Source: Thiohalomonas denitrificans
Lineage (GTDB): Bacteria > Pseudomonadota > Gammaproteobacteria > Thiohalomonadales > Thiohalomonadaceae
Length of the DNA stretch: 64,000 nucleotides
Assembly: GCA_020725115.1 (NCBI GenBank)
Contig: DYFR01000011.1
Location: 29,489-93,488 of the forward strand
Reading direction: 5' to 3'
Shown: positions 45,092 to 54,021 of the stretch, piece after piece
Layout: each line of letters begins with the position of its first letter
Position numbering within the stretch: the stretch's first letter is position 1
Notes under the pieces: generated by a model
The model's database searches: none
The model's input: the letters and a program-made list of their open reading frames with translations, nothing else
What the model was told of the DNA's origin: nothing
Translations under genes and position numbers: made by a program

Positions 45092-46990
45092 ATGCCCAGC
45101 TCGCGCGCCTATCCGCTGCTTGAACAGGTCGATACGCCGGACCAGTTGCGTCAGCTCGATCCGCCCCAGCTCAGGCAGCTGGCGGATGAGCTGCGCGACT
45201 ATATGGTGCGTTCGGTCAGCCATACCGGCGGCCATCTGTCCGCCGGACTCGGCACGGTGGAGCTGACCATCGCCCTGCACTACGTCTACGACACCCCCAA
45301 CGACCGCCTGGTATGGGACGTGGGCCACCAGAGCTATCCGCACAAAATACTCACCGGCCGTCGCCAGCGCTTCAACACCCTGCGCCAGAAGAACGGCCTG
45401 TCGGGTTTCCCGCGTCGCGAGGAAAGCCCCTATGACACCTTCGGCGTCGGCCACTCCAGCACCTCCATCAGTGCCGCCCTCGGCATGGCCCTGGCCGCGC
45501 GGCGCGAGGGCACCAACCGCAAGGTAGTGGCGGTGATCGGCGACGGCGCCATGACTGCCGGCATGGCCTTCGAGGCGCTGAATCACGCCGGTGACCTGGA
45601 CGCCAATCTGCTGGTGGTGCTGAACGACAACGACATGTCCATTTCACCCAACGTCGGCGGGCTGTCCAACTACCTGGGCCGCATCCTCTCCGGCAAGATC
45701 TACTCGTCCATGCGCGAGGGTTCGAAAAAGGTACTCAAGAACATGCCGCCCATGTGGGAGCTGGCCCGGCGCATGGAGGAACACGCCAAGGGCATGGTGG
45801 TGCCCGGCACCCTGTTCGAGGAGCTGGGCTTCAACTACGCCGGCCCCATCGACGGCCACGATCTGGATCAGCTGATCCGCGCCTTGCGCAATCTGCGCTC
45901 CCTTGCCGGCCCACAGTTCCTGCATATCGTCACCCGCAAGGGCAAGGGCTTCGCGCCCGCCGAGGAGAATCCCTGCGCCTACCACGGTGTCACCGCCTTC
46001 GACCCGGCCACCGGCGCCATGCGCACCGGCGCGGGCGGCAGCCCCAGCTATACACAGCTGTTCGGTCAGTGGCTATGCGACATGGCGGGACACGATGAAC
46101 GCCTGGTGGGCATCACCCCGGCGATGCGTGAAGGCTCCGGCATGGTGGAGTTTTCACAGCAGTTCCCGGATCGCTATTTCGATGTCGGCATCGCCGAACA
46201 GCATGCGGTCACCCTGGCTGCCGGCCTCGCCTGCGAAGGCCTGAAACCGGTAGTAGCCATTTACTCCACCTTCCTGCAACGGGCCTACGACCAGCTCATC
46301 CACGACGTCGCCCTGCAGAATCTGCCGGTGCTGTTCGCCATCGACCGTGGCGGCCTGGTCGGTCCCGATGGCGCCACCCATGCCGGCAGCTTCGACCTCA
46401 GCTACCTGCGCTGCATCCCCAACCTGCTGCTGATGGCGCCGGGTGATGAAAACGAGTGCCGCCAGATGCTCACCACCGGCTTTCGCCACGATGGCCCGGC
46501 CGCGGTGCGCTACCCGCGCGGCCGTGGCCTCGGCGCCCGCATCGACGAGACGCTGGATACCCTGCCCATCGGCAAGGGCGAGCTGCGCCGCCCGGGCAAG
46601 GACGTCGCCATCCTCGCCTTCGGTGCGCCGCTGGGCGCCGCCCTGGCAGCGGCAGAAAAGCTCAACGCCACCGTGGCCAACATGCGCTTCATCAAGCCGC
46701 TGGACGCCGAGCTGGTGCTCAGCCTGGCCGAACAACACAGCCTGCTGGTGACGGTGGAGGACAATGCCGTGCTGGGCGGTGCCGGCAGCGCCGTCAATGA
46801 ATGCCTGGCGGCACACGGGATACAGGTGGAAGTGCTGAATCTGGGCCTGCCCGATCGCTTCCTGGAACAGGCCAGCCGCGAGGAGTTGCTGGCCGACTGC
46901 GGTCTGGATGCCGATGGTATACTGCACGCCATTCAGACGCGCCTGCAGGGAACACTTGCCATCCCCCCCGCCGCTGATGTAAATTCTTAG
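45092..46990 (+). CDS. dxs: 1-deoxy-D-xylulose-5-phosphate synthase
   Basis: Thiamine-diphosphate enzyme joining pyruvate and glyceraldehyde-3-phosphate, first step of the methylerythritol pathway. The 632 residues hold [17 protein letters not shown], the thiamine-binding [18 protein letters not shown]...NDND pattern, [16 protein letters not shown] with the catalytic Glu, and [14 protein letters not shown] lies before the ATG. It follows ispA by 55 bp in the same operon. Confidence 0.98.
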   Translation: MPSSRAYPLLEQVDTPDQLRQLDPPQLRQLADELRDYMVRSVSHTGGHLSAGLGTVELTIALHYVYDTPNDRLVWDVGHQSYPHKILTGRRQRFNTLRQKNGLSGFPRREESPYDTFGVGHSSTSISAALGMALAARREGTNRKVVAVIGDGAMTAGMAFEALNHAGDLDANLLVVLNDNDMSISPNVGGLSNYLGRILSGKIYSSMREGSKKVLKNMPPMWELARRMEEHAKGMVVPGTLFEELGFNYAGPIDGHDLDQLIRALRNLRSLAGPQFLHIVTRKGKGFAPAEENPCAYHGVTAFDPATGAMRTGAGGSPSYTQLFGQWLCDMAGHDERLVGITPAMREGSGMVEFSQQFPDRYFDVGIAEQHAVTLAAGLACEGLKPVVAIYSTFLQRAYDQLIHDVALQNLPVLFAIDRGGLVGPDGATHAGSFDLSYLRCIPNLLLMAPGDENECRQMLTTGFRHDGPAAVRYPRGRGLGARIDETLDTLPIGKGELRRPGKDVAILAFGAPLGAALAAAEKLNATVANMRFIKPLDAELVLSLAEQHSLLVTVEDNAVLGGAGSAVNECLAAHGIQVEVLNLGLPDRFLEQASREELLADCGLDADGILHAIQTRLQGTLAIPPAADVNS

Positions 46991-47012
46991 CGAATCACTC
47001 AACTATTAAGCC

Positions 47013-47396
47013 ATGACAGCCAGATTTACCCTCAAGGTCTTAACGGACTTTGCCTCCGCCCATTCCCTGCGGGATTACCCCGGAGATTGCAGCCGGCTGC
47101 ATGGTCATAACTGGAAGGTGGAAGTGGAGGTGCAGGCCGCCAGCCTGGATGAACTCGGCATGGTGCTGGATTTCAAGACGATCCGTCAGGCCGCCCGCAA
47201 GGTGGGCGACGAGCTGGACCATCGTTTCCTGAATGACATCCCGCCCTTTGACCGCATCAATCCCACGGCGGAGAACATCGCCGCGCACTTCTACCGCCGC
47301 CTGACTGAAGAACTCAACGACACGCGCGCCAAGGTTCACGCCGTCACCCTGTGGGAGACCGAACGTGCCTGTGTCCGCTACACAGAGGAAGCCTGA
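47013..47396 (+). CDS. queD: 6-carboxy-5,6,7,8-tetrahydropterin synthase
   Basis: A 127-residue zinc enzyme that converts dihydroneopterin triphosphate to carboxytetrahydropterin, the first queuosine-specific step. Motifs: FASAHSLRDYPG (zinc His), CSRLHGHNW (catalytic Cys and two zinc His), DFKTIR and PTAENIA, plus the C-terminal WETERACVRY. It follows dxs by 22 bp and precedes folE2 by three, so FolE2 probably supplies its substrate. Confidence 0.94.
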   Translation: MTARFTLKVLTDFASAHSLRDYPGDCSRLHGHNWKVEVEVQAASLDELGMVLDFKTIRQAARKVGDELDHRFLNDIPPFDRINPTAENIAAHFYRRLTEELNDTRAKVHAVTLWETERACVRYTEEA

Positions 47397-47399
47397 AGC

Positions 47400-48200
47400 A
47401 TGACCCATGCCTGCGAGACCATAGCCGACGTCCAGAGCAGCGAGGATACGCGCCGCATCCCCATCAACAAGGTCGGCATCAAGGACATCCGCCACCCGAT
47501 GCGCATCCAGGAGCGCAGCGGCGGCGAACAGCACACCGTTGCCAACTTCAACATGTACGTGAACCTGCCGCACAACTTCAAGGGCACGCACATGTCACGC
47601 TTCGTGGAGATCCTCAATCGCCACGAACGCGAGATATCGGTCAAGACCTTCAAGGAAATGCTCAAGGAGATGGTGGTGATCCTCGAGGCCGAGGCCGGCC
47701 ACATCGAGATGTCCTTCCCCTATTTCGTCAACAAGGCCGCCCCGGTGTCCGGCGTGCAGAGCCTGATGGACTACGAAGTCACCTTCATCGGCGAGATCAG
47801 CAACGGCGAACCGCTGCTGACCCTGAAGGTAGTGGTCCCGGTCACCAGCCTGTGTCCCTGCTCCAAGAAGATTTCCGAGCGCGGCGCCCACAACCAGCGC
47901 TCCCACGTCACCGTGGCGGCACGCCTGCGCGGCTTCATGTGGATCGAGGACATCATCGACCTGGTGGAAAAGCAGGCCTCCTGCGAGCTGTTCGGCCTGC
48001 TCAAGCGGCCGGACGAAAAGTTCGTCACCGAGCGCGCCTACGATAATCCAAAGTTCGTGGAAGACATGGTGCGCGACGTGGCTGTGCAGCTCAACCGCGA
48101 GGAACGCATCGAGGCCTACGTGGTGGAGTCGGAGAACTTCGAGTCCATCCACAACCACTCAGCCTACGCGCTGATCGAGAAAGACAAAACCAAGAAGTAG
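47400..48200 (+). CDS. folE2: GTP cyclohydrolase FolE2 (type IB)
   Basis: Converts GTP to dihydroneopterin triphosphate for folate and queuosine. It is the zinc-independent type IB form (266 residues), recognised by the [18 protein letters not shown] motif (active-site Cys), EVTFIGEI and the conserved C-terminal [16 protein letters not shown]. Its TAG stop codon is part of the palindromic repeat at 48197-48259. No GTP cyclohydrolase I of the classical FolE type is in the window, so dependence on FolE2 cannot be judged. Confidence 0.96.
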   Translation: MTHACETIADVQSSEDTRRIPINKVGIKDIRHPMRIQERSGGEQHTVANFNMYVNLPHNFKGTHMSRFVEILNRHEREISVKTFKEMLKEMVVILEAEAGHIEMSFPYFVNKAAPVSGVQSLMDYEVTFIGEISNGEPLLTLKVVVPVTSLCPCSKKISERGAHNQRSHVTVAARLRGFMWIEDIIDLVEKQASCELFGLLKRPDEKFVTERAYDNPKFVEDMVRDVAVQLNREERIEAYVVESENFESIHNHSAYALIEKDKTKK

Positions 48201-48259
48201 GAGCCGAGTCCTCTCGGCGAAAATGGCAGCATAAATTCGCCCACGGAGTGGGCTCCTAC
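48197..48259. repeat. inverted repeat, GTAGGAGCC family
   Basis: GTAGGAGCCGAGTCCTCTCG on the left and CCACGGAGTGGGCTCCTAC on the right; the terminal GTAGGAGCC/GGCTCCTAC are perfect. The left TAG is the folE2 stop codon; the right end is two bases from the stop codon of the convergent protease gene. Confidence 0.92.
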
Positions 48260-48261
48260 AT

Positions 48262-48900
48262 TCAGTATTTTTCCTTCAACACCATCGCCTCGCTCTCGCG
48301 CCGCATCTCCAGGCGATTGAGGAAGGACTGGCCGAGCAGCACATCCGGAGGCTGCGTCCCCTCCAGCACGATGGCGCTTACCTGGCGCAGGGTAATGTCA
48401 CCGAGCTGTACGCGCTCCAGATTCACCCGGTAAACCGGCACCACATCGGAGGCGGTGCTGGCCATGCCACGTTCGCCGTGCACACGGTAATCGATGCCCA
48501 GGCGGCGCGCCTGTTCCGCGTTCATGGACACATGGGTCGCACCGGTATCCACCAGAAAACTCACCGTTTGGCCATTGATGCTGCCAGGCATGCGGTACAT
48601 GCCGCGGGTGTCGGGCCAGACGTGTACCTCGACGCGCTGTGGTGCCTTATAGCTGCCGCTGATCTGGCTGCCCAGCGCCATGCGCTGCTGCCTGCCGTCG
48701 ATCTCCAGCAACGCACTTTCGCTGTCTGCGGCGAGCAGCCTCACGCCCTCCGGGCTGGTGTCTCCCACCTTGAGCACCCGCCGCGCACCGTCGATCTCCA
48801 GTACCGCCCGGCCGCTGAACAGGCCGACAACGGATACCTTCTCCACCGCCTGCGCGGGCAGCGCCAGCAATAGCATGGTCACGAGCCACAGGAATTTCAT
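48262..48900 (-). CDS. exported retropepsin-like aspartic protease (TIGR02281-type)
   Basis: A 212-residue protein with a signal peptide (MKFLWLVTMLLLALPAQA). The C-terminal half (about 105-212) is a retropepsin-like domain with a single DTGA active-site motif in FLVDTGATHVSMN, so two copies must pair. The flap region and the C-terminal LLGQSFLNRLE are as in the family. The N-terminal part (20-95) is a short beta-rich domain. Substrates are unknown. The heptamer tandem repeat ATTCAAA lies 25-75 bases upstream of its start codon. Confidence 0.92.
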   Translation of the reverse strand: MKFLWLVTMLLLALPAQAVEKVSVVGLFSGRAVLEIDGARRVLKVGDTSPEGVRLLAADSESALLEIDGRQQRMALGSQISGSYKAPQRVEVHVWPDTRGMYRMPGSINGQTVSFLVDTGATHVSMNAEQARRLGIDYRVHGERGMASTASDVVPVYRVNLERVQLGDITLRQVSAIVLEGTQPPDVLLGQSFLNRLEMRRESEAMVLKEKY

Positions 48901-48925
48901 TGCTTGTCTCCGGGCGTGGGAGGCG

Positions 48926-48974
48926 ATTCAAAATTCAAAATTCAAAATTCAAAATTCAAAATTCAAAATTCAAA
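48926..48974. repeat. seven tandem copies of ATTCAAA
   Basis: Heptamer units begin at 48926, 48933, 48940, 48947, 48954, 48961 and 48968, all identical. They form the left part of an ATTCAAG-type inverted repeat whose right part (TTCTGAATCTTGAATTT) ends at about 49015, two bases from the pgpA stop codon. Replication slippage could change the copy number in front of the protease gene. Confidence 0.95.
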
Positions 48975-49017
48975 AAAAATAACACCAGCCGCCTTCAATT
49001 CTGAATCTTGAATTTCC

Positions 49018-49488
49018 TCAAACAAGCCATGCGATGCCCTGCAACACCAGCCACGCCATCACGCCGGCCAGCACATCGTCCAGCATGATGCCGAGGCCAC
49101 CATGAACATGGCGATCGACCCAACGAATGGGCCAGGGCTTGAGGATGTCGAAAAAACGGAACAGCAGGAAACCGAGCAGTAGCCACTGCCAGCCGGCGGG
49201 CGCGGCGATCATGGTGATGAAATAACCCACCACCTCGTCCCACACAATGGCCGGATGGTCATGTTCGCCCAGGGCCTCCGCTGTGTAGTCGCACAACCAG
49301 ACGCCGAGCATGACGGCCGCCATGACCAGGGCGAGATACGGTGCCAGCGCCAGATCACTGCACAGCCAGTACAGCGGCACGGCCACCAGCGTGCCGAAGG
49401 TTCCCGGTGCCTTGGGGGCAAGGCCACTGCCGAACCCGAAGGACAGCAGGTGGGCCGGATTGCGCAGCATTTTGATGGGTGGTTGCAT
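49018..49488 (-). CDS. pgpA: phosphatidylglycerophosphatase A
   Basis: Removes phosphate from phosphatidylglycerophosphate to yield phosphatidylglycerol. The 156-residue membrane protein has three to four hydrophobic helices and the family motifs FGFGSGLAPKAPGTFGTL, HDHPAIVWDEVVGY and FFDILKPWPIRWVD. It follows thiL in the nusB-thiL-pgpA order that is widespread in Gammaproteobacteria. Confidence 0.96.
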   Translation of the reverse strand: MQPPIKMLRNPAHLLSFGFGSGLAPKAPGTFGTLVAVPLYWLCSDLALAPYLALVMAAVMLGVWLCDYTAEALGEHDHPAIVWDEVVGYFITMIAAPAGWQWLLLGFLLFRFFDILKPWPIRWVDRHVHGGLGIMLDDVLAGVMAWLVLQGIAWLV

Positions 49489-49509
49489 TATCCTGAAAAC
49501 CGCAGTTTT

Positions 49510-49644
49510 ACCGCAGAGGCGCAGAGATCACAGAGTAGATTCATGCGCTGATGTATCCCGGCCACACCACCCATCGGGTGAAGTCCAGCAACGCCGCAAT
49601 GTACTGAAACTATTGTCACTCTGCGTCCTCAGCGTCTCTGCGGT
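49510..49644. repeat. inverted repeat, ACCGCAGAGGCGCAGAG family
   Basis: ACCGCAGAGGCGCAGAGATC (49510 on) pairs with AGCGTCTCTGCGGT at the right end (49644). The spacer includes the hairpin-like CACCACCCATCGGGTG. The right end is 16 bases from the thiL stop codon. Confidence 0.88.
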
Positions 49645-49660
49645 GAGTTTTTTGAATATT

Positions 49661-50632
49661 TCAGCCGAAGTGATCGAAACCGTGGGGGGAATTTTCCAGT
49701 AGCGTACCGTCGGGCCGATACAGGCGCAACCCGGGCGCGGCCTCGATGCGGCCGATACATTGGCAGCCACAGTCCAGCGCGGCGCACAACTGCTCCACGG
49801 CAGCGCACCGTTCTGGCGGCACGGTGAAGCACAGTTCGTAGTCATCGCCAGAGCCGAGCGCGTAATGCCAGCGCTCCAATGCATCGGGCAACAGGCGTTG
49901 CAGTGCCGACGAGTATGGCAACTGCGCCAGCTCCAGCCGTGCACCGACACCGCTGCGCGCCAGAATGTGACCGAGATCGGCCGCCAGACCATCGGAGATA
50001 TCGATGGCGGCGCTGGCGATGCCACGCAGTTGCAGGCCGACCATTACGCGCGGCTCGGGCCGATCCAGCCGCTCACGCAGATAACGGGCGTCTGCATCGC
50101 TTGCCGAGTACCGTCCCAGTGCCAGCTCCAGCCCCAGGCCGGCATCACCCGGTGTACCGGTTACATAGATCAGATCACCCACCGTAGCGCCGTCGCGCCG
50201 CAACGCCATGCCTTGCGGCACGAAACCGTGCAGTTGCAATGAAATCACGCGCGGCCCGCGCACGGTATCGCCGCCCACCAGTTGCACGCGAAAGCGATCG
50301 GCCAGGGCGAACAGTCCATCGGCAAACCCCTGCAGCCAGCCCTCGTCGGCCTCGGGCAGACTGAGCGCCAGAGTGGCCCAGGCCGGTTCGGCGCCCATGG
50401 CGGCCAGATCACTCAAACCTACCGCCAGCGCCTTGTGTCCCACCGCGGCGGCGTCGGTGCCCGCCGGATAGTGGTGTCCCTCCACCAGCGCATCGATGGA
50501 CACCGCCAGCTCCATCCCGGCGGGAACACGCAGCAATGCACAGTCATCGCCCACGCCGAGGGCGACGTCTTCGCGCCGCACACCGCGGGCGGTGAAGTAG
50601 CGCTCGATGAGATTGAACTCGGACAGGCTCAT
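49661..50632 (-). CDS. thiL: thiamine-monophosphate kinase
   Basis: Phosphorylates thiamine monophosphate to thiamine diphosphate, the cofactor used by Dxs among others. The 323 residues contain LGVGDDCALLRVP, VSIDALVEGHHY, ALAVGLSDLAAMGAEP and DISDGLAADLGHI, the metal/ATP motifs of the ThiL/PurM fold. It follows nusB, separated by 188 bases that hold a repeat element and a GGTGCGCA/TGCGCACC hairpin. Confidence 0.96.
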   Translation of the reverse strand: MSLSEFNLIERYFTARGVRREDVALGVGDDCALLRVPAGMELAVSIDALVEGHHYPAGTDAAAVGHKALAVGLSDLAAMGAEPAWATLALSLPEADEGWLQGFADGLFALADRFRVQLVGGDTVRGPRVISLQLHGFVPQGMALRRDGATVGDLIYVTGTPGDAGLGLELALGRYSASDADARYLRERLDRPEPRVMVGLQLRGIASAAIDISDGLAADLGHILARSGVGARLELAQLPYSSALQRLLPDALERWHYALGSGDDYELCFTVPPERCAAVEQLCAALDCGCQCIGRIEAAPGLRLYRPDGTLLENSPHGFDHFG

Positions 50633-50693
50633 GGGAAAATCAGCAGGTCAGGGGCGCGTTACACGCCGGGGAGCGGGCTACTGTGTGTGACGT

Positions 50694-50760
50694 GGTGAAC
50701 ATTCGACAAGTTGCACAAGATAAAACCGTTTCTTGTTTATCTTGAGAAATATTGTTCATC
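50694..50760. repeat. imperfect inverted repeat, GAACA...CAAGATAAA family
   Basis: GGTGAACATT...CACAAGATAAA on the left and TTTATCTTGAG...TTGTTCATC on the right are partly complementary. It is followed by CCTGTCCCTG. It is the only gap of the glyA-folE2 stretch in which the element is not close to a stop codon (nusB ends 61 bases away). Confidence 0.7.
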
Positions 50761-50820
50761 CTGTCCCTGCTCTGATGGTGTGAAGTACGACTCGCAAGGT
50801 GCGCATTGCGCACCCTGCAT

Positions 50821-51246
50821 CTAACGGGCCTTCATTTCCGCCGCGCGCAGCTGGCGCGCCACTTTGTCGAGCACACTGTTGACGTACTTGTGCCCTTGGT
50901 CACCGCCGAATATCTTGGCCAGCTCCACCGCTTCATTGATGACCACCCGATAGGGGGTATCGAGACGGGATTTAAGCTCATAGCTGCCGATGCGCAGAAT
51001 GGCACGCTCTACCGGATCGACCTGGTCAAGGGGACGATCAAGCAGGGGCGTGAGCAGGCCGTCCAGCTCATTCAGGCATGCCGGCACCTCGTGCAGCAGC
51101 TCGTGGAAAAACTCCAGATCGGCCTTGCCCATCTCACGATCTTCCAGGAACTGGGTTTCAATCTCGCCCAGGTTCTGCGCGGTGAGCTGCCATTGATACA
51201 GTGCCTGCACCGCGCGCTGGCGGGCACGGCTACGCGCCTTGCTCAT
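50821..51246 (-). CDS. nusB: transcription antitermination protein NusB
   Basis: Binds NusE (S10) and boxA RNA in antitermination complexes, mainly for rRNA transcription. The 141-residue all-helical protein begins SKARSRARQRAVQALYQWQL and has the EFFHELLHEV and VVINEAVELAKIFGGDQGHKYVNS segments (last quoted in part: ELAKIFGGDQGHKYVN). ATG at 51246 with AAGGT upstream; a longer reading frame upstream runs through a repeat and is not credible. Confidence 0.96.
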   Translation of the reverse strand: MSKARSRARQRAVQALYQWQLTAQNLGEIETQFLEDREMGKADLEFFHELLHEVPACLNELDGLLTPLLDRPLDQVDPVERAILRIGSYELKSRLDTPYRVVINEAVELAKIFGGDQGHKYVNSVLDKVARQLRAAEMKAR

Positions 51247-51287
51247 GGTTACCTTCGCTTCATGCACGGCCGTGCCGCGCCGATTGT

Positions 51288-51384
51288 TGGAGCCCGGCAT
51301 TGCCGGGCGAATCATTCGTGAATCCGAGTCGGAGGAGGCCCGGCTGCGCCGGACGAACCCTCGCCCGATAAATCGGGCTCCTAC
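51288..51384. repeat. inverted repeat, TAGGAGCCCG family
   Basis: The left arm TTGGAGCCCGGCATTGCCGG and the right arm CGCCCGATAAATCGGGCTCC flank a further imperfect hairpin. The right end CTA is the complement of the ribH TAG stop codon, so the repeat supplies that stop. Confidence 0.88.
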
Positions 51385-51851
51385 ATTTGACCCAGCAGGT
51401 TTACCATTTCGATGACCGACAGGGTCGCCTCGACGCCCTTGTTGCCCGCCTTGGTGCCGGCACGCTCGATGGCCTGATCGATAGTGTCGACGGTAAGCAC
51501 GCCGAAGGCCACCGGCACGCTGTGCTGCATCATCACCGCCGCCAGGCCCTTGGTGCATTCACCGGCCACGTATTCGAAGTGCGGCGTGCCGCCGCGGATC
51601 ACCGCACCGAGAGCGATGATGGCATCGTACTTGCCGGCCTGGGCCATGCGCTGTGCCGCCAGCGGGATTTCGAAGGCGCCGGGTACGCGCACGATCTCGA
51701 TGTTCTTGTCCACCGCACCGTGACGGCGCAGGGTATCGATGGCGCCTTCCAGCAGGCTTTCGACGATGAAGCTGTTGAAGCGGCCCACCACGATGCCGAA
51801 GCGGGCGTTCTTGATCACCATGCCACCTTCGTAGGTCTTGATCTCGCTCAT
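51381..51851 (-). CDS. ribH: 6,7-dimethyl-8-ribityllumazine synthase
   Basis: Condenses the pyrimidine intermediate with 3,4-dihydroxybutanone phosphate in riboflavin synthesis. The 156 residues include [47 protein letters not shown] (catalytic His) and [14 protein letters not shown]. The TAG stop is the first three bases of a repeat element (minus strand sense). It lies downstream of ribBX. Confidence 0.97.
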   Translation of the reverse strand: MSEIKTYEGGMVIKNARFGIVVGRFNSFIVESLLEGAIDTLRRHGAVDKNIEIVRVPGAFEIPLAAQRMAQAGKYDAIIALGAVIRGGTPHFEYVAGECTKGLAAVMMQHSVPVAFGVLTVDTIDQAIERAGTKAGNKGVEATLSVIEMVNLLGQM

Positions 51852-51894
51852 GATGCTTTCCTTGTTTCCGGTTAATTATGTTCTCTATACCACT

Positions 51895-51966
51895 GTAGGA
51901 GCCCACTCCGTGGACGAACGCTGCGGCAATCGCAGGCGCTGTTCGCCGAGGGGACTCGGCTCCTAC
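51895..51966. repeat. inverted repeat, GTAGGAGCC family
   Basis: GTAGGAGCCCACTCCGTGG on the left, CCGAGGGGACTCGGCTCCTA on the right, nine terminal bases perfect. The right end CTA (51963-51965) is the complement of the ribBX TAG stop. Arms match those of the copy at 48197-48259 but in swapped order. Confidence 0.92.
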
Positions 51967-53075
51967 TCCTGCGATATGTATTCCACCACTTCCAGTCCGA
52001 AGCCCGGCAGGCCGTGCATGCGCTTGGGCGAACTCATCACCCGCATGCGGCGCACACCGAGGTCGAGCAGGATCTGCGCGCCGATACCGTAGGTGCGCAG
52101 GTCGGCGCCCTTGCCCTCGCGCGGCAGGCTGACCCCCTCGTCCTCCAGCTGGTAGTCCTTGATGTGACGCAGCACATCATCGGCCGTCTCCTGCTGGCGC
52201 AGCACCACGGCAATGCCGCTGCCCTGTTTGGCAATGTACTCCAGAGCACTGTGCAAGGGCCAGCCGCAATCGCTGCGCTGATTGGCGAACAGGTCGCACA
52301 GAGTATTCTGCATGTGCACGCGCACCAGGGTCGGCTGCTCGGCGCTGATCTCGCCCTTGACCAGGGCCAGGTGCATCTCGCGCTCGATGAGGTCGCGGTA
52401 GGCTACCAGCTTGAATTCACCGAAGGCAGTAGGCAGCTTGCACACCGCCACCCGCTCCACCGTCGGCTCGTTCTGCAGGCGGTACTGGATCAGATCGGCG
52501 ATGGTGCCCATCTTGAGGCCGTGCTGCCGGGCGAATATCTCCAGGTCGGGACGGCGCGCCATGGTGCCGTCCTCGTTGAGGATCTCGACGATCACCGCCG
52601 CCGGTTCCACCCCGGCCAGACGGGTCAGGTCGCAGCCGGCCTCGGTGTGGCCGGCGCGGGTCAGCACGCCGCCCGGGCGGGCCATCAGCGGGAAGATATG
52701 ACCCGGCTGCACGATGTCGGCCGGTCCGGCGTTGGGTGCCACCGCCGTGCGCACCGTATGGGCGCGGTCGTAGGCGGAGATACCGGTGGTCACGCCGTGT
52801 GCCGCCTCGATGGACAGCGTGAAGGCGGTACCGTGCTTTTCGTTGTTGTTGCTCACCATCAGCGGCAGGCGCAGCTGTTCGCAGCGCTCCTTGGTGAGGG
52901 TGAGGCAGATCAGGCCACGGCCGTAACGCGCCATGAAGTTGATGTCCTCCGGACGCACCAGCGAGCCGGCCATGATCAGATCACCTTCGTTCTCGCGATC
53001 CTCGTCGTCCATCAGGATCACCATCTTGCCCTGACGGATGTCCTCGATGATTTCTTCAGTCGTATTCAGTGCCAT
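51963..53075 (-). CDS. ribBX: 3,4-dihydroxy-2-butanone 4-phosphate synthase with degenerate GTP cyclohydrolase II domain (RibBX type)
   Basis: The N-terminal domain (1-200) is RibB: it makes dihydroxybutanone phosphate from ribulose-5-phosphate, with [10 protein letters not shown] (23-32) and [13 protein letters not shown] intact. The C-terminal domain resembles GTP cyclohydrolase II but lacks two of the three zinc cysteines: positions matching E. coli RibA C54 and C65 are N257 and S268; only C270 remains. The second domain should thus be inactive as a cyclohydrolase, as in the described RibBX variant. Start is ATG at 53075. Another ribA gene must exist elsewhere. Confidence 0.93.
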   Translation of the reverse strand: MALNTTEEIIEDIRQGKMVILMDDEDRENEGDLIMAGSLVRPEDINFMARYGRGLICLTLTKERCEQLRLPLMVSNNNEKHGTAFTLSIEAAHGVTTGISAYDRAHTVRTAVAPNAGPADIVQPGHIFPLMARPGGVLTRAGHTEAGCDLTRLAGVEPAAVIVEILNEDGTMARRPDLEIFARQHGLKMGTIADLIQYRLQNEPTVERVAVCKLPTAFGEFKLVAYRDLIEREMHLALVKGEISAEQPTLVRVHMQNTLCDLFANQRSDCGWPLHSALEYIAKQGSGIAVVLRQQETADDVLRHIKDYQLEDEGVSLPREGKGADLRTYGIGAQILLDLGVRRMRVMSSPKRMHGLPGFGLEVVEYISQE

Positions 53076-53140
53076 TGTCGTTTTCGGTCCAGTGCTCGAG
53101 TTTGAGGTCACGCTCTGCGGCGCGTCTTACTTAATGTTCA

Positions 53141-53256
53141 GCCACAGAGGACACAGACTCGGTGTGTCATAGGGTGGGACGTGCCCACCGTAGCAGCACG
53201 GCGCCCATGGGGCGCCCTATGCCTGTAGCCTCTGTGTCCTCTGTGTCCTCTGTGGC
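53141..53256. repeat. inverted repeat, GCCACAGAGGACACAG family
   Basis: GCCACAGAGGACACAGACTC on the left (53141-53160) pairs with GTGTCCTCTGTGTCCTCTGTGGC (last 20 bases TCCTCTGTGTCCTCTGTGGC) on the right. A second palindromic segment (GGGCGCCCATGGGGCGCCC-like) is inside. The right end is eight bases from the ribE stop codon. Confidence 0.92.
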
Positions 53257-53264
53257 AAATGTTT

Positions 53265-53924
53265 TTACTTCATAAAACCATGCCGGGCCAGGAACTCCAT
53301 CGTCATGCGGCCGCCGGCCGGCTGCGCGGCCTGCTCGCCAAGCAGCAGTCTCTCCAGATAGCGGGCGATGACGTCCACTTCCAGATTCACGCGCCGCCCC
53401 GGCGCGAAATCCGCCAGCGTGGTCTCCTGCAAGGTGTGCGGCACGATGTTCAGTTCAAACTCGGCGCCATGTACCGCATTGACGGTAAGGCTGACGCCGT
53501 CGATGGTAATCGAGCCCTTGGCGGCGATGTATTTCGCCAGTTCCACCGGCGCCTGGATGCGAAAGCGCACCGAACGACCATCGTTGCCACGGCTCAGCAC
53601 CTCGCCGACGCCATCCACATGTCCGCTGACCAGATGGCCACCGAGACGCGAGGTGGGCAGCAGCGCCTTTTCCAGATTGACGCGACTGCCCACACGCAGC
53701 TCGGCAAAGCTGGTGTGCGCCAGCGTCTCGCCGGACACGTCGGCCCAGAAGCCGTCACCGGGCAGCTCCACCGCCGTCAGGCACACGCCGTTGACGGCGA
53801 TGCTGTCACCCAGCTGCACATCGCCCAGGTCCAGCGCCCCGCTGCGGATGCGCAGACGGTAATCGACGCCCTGCTGCTGCAACGCGGCGACCTCGCCGAT
53901 AGCCTGTACGATTCCAGTAAACAT
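53265..53924 (-). CDS. ribE: riboflavin synthase alpha chain
   Basis: Dismutates two lumazine molecules to riboflavin. The 219 residues form two similar half domains, opening MFTGIVQAIGEV. Motifs: SIAVNGVCLTAVEL in the first half and SITIDGVSLTVNAV in the second, with GHLVSGHVDGVGEV between. ATG at 53924 is the family start (MFTGIV); the upstream frame runs through the repeat at 53938-54008. Also called ribC in some bacteria. Confidence 0.97.
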   Translation of the reverse strand: MFTGIVQAIGEVAALQQQGVDYRLRIRSGALDLGDVQLGDSIAVNGVCLTAVELPGDGFWADVSGETLAHTSFAELRVGSRVNLEKALLPTSRLGGHLVSGHVDGVGEVLSRGNDGRSVRFRIQAPVELAKYIAAKGSITIDGVSLTVNAVHGAEFELNIVPHTLQETTLADFAPGRRVNLEVDVIARYLERLLLGEQAAQPAGGRMTMEFLARHGFMK

Positions 53925-53937
53925 TATCAAGCAAACC

Positions 53938-54008
53938 CAACGCAGAGACACAGAGGCGCAGAGATGTACATTTCTCTGCGCTCTCCGCGCCTCTGCGCCT
54001 CTGCGTTG
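53938..54008. repeat. inverted repeat, CAACGCAGAG / CTCTGCGTTG family
   Basis: CAACGCAGAGACACAGAGGC and GCGCCTCTGCGCCTCTGCGTTG-type arm (last 20 bases GCCTCTGCGCCTCTGCGTTG) are complementary with hardly any loop (AGATGTACATTTCT). It fills the gap between ribD and ribE; the right end is 13 bases from the ribD stop. Confidence 0.93.
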
Positions 54009-54021
54009 AGATTTTCCAACT

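Noticed and set aside
48926..48974. Tandem heptamers as a CRISPR or satellite locus
   Set aside because: Units are contiguous with no spacers and no cas genes are near; it is a simple short tandem repeat.
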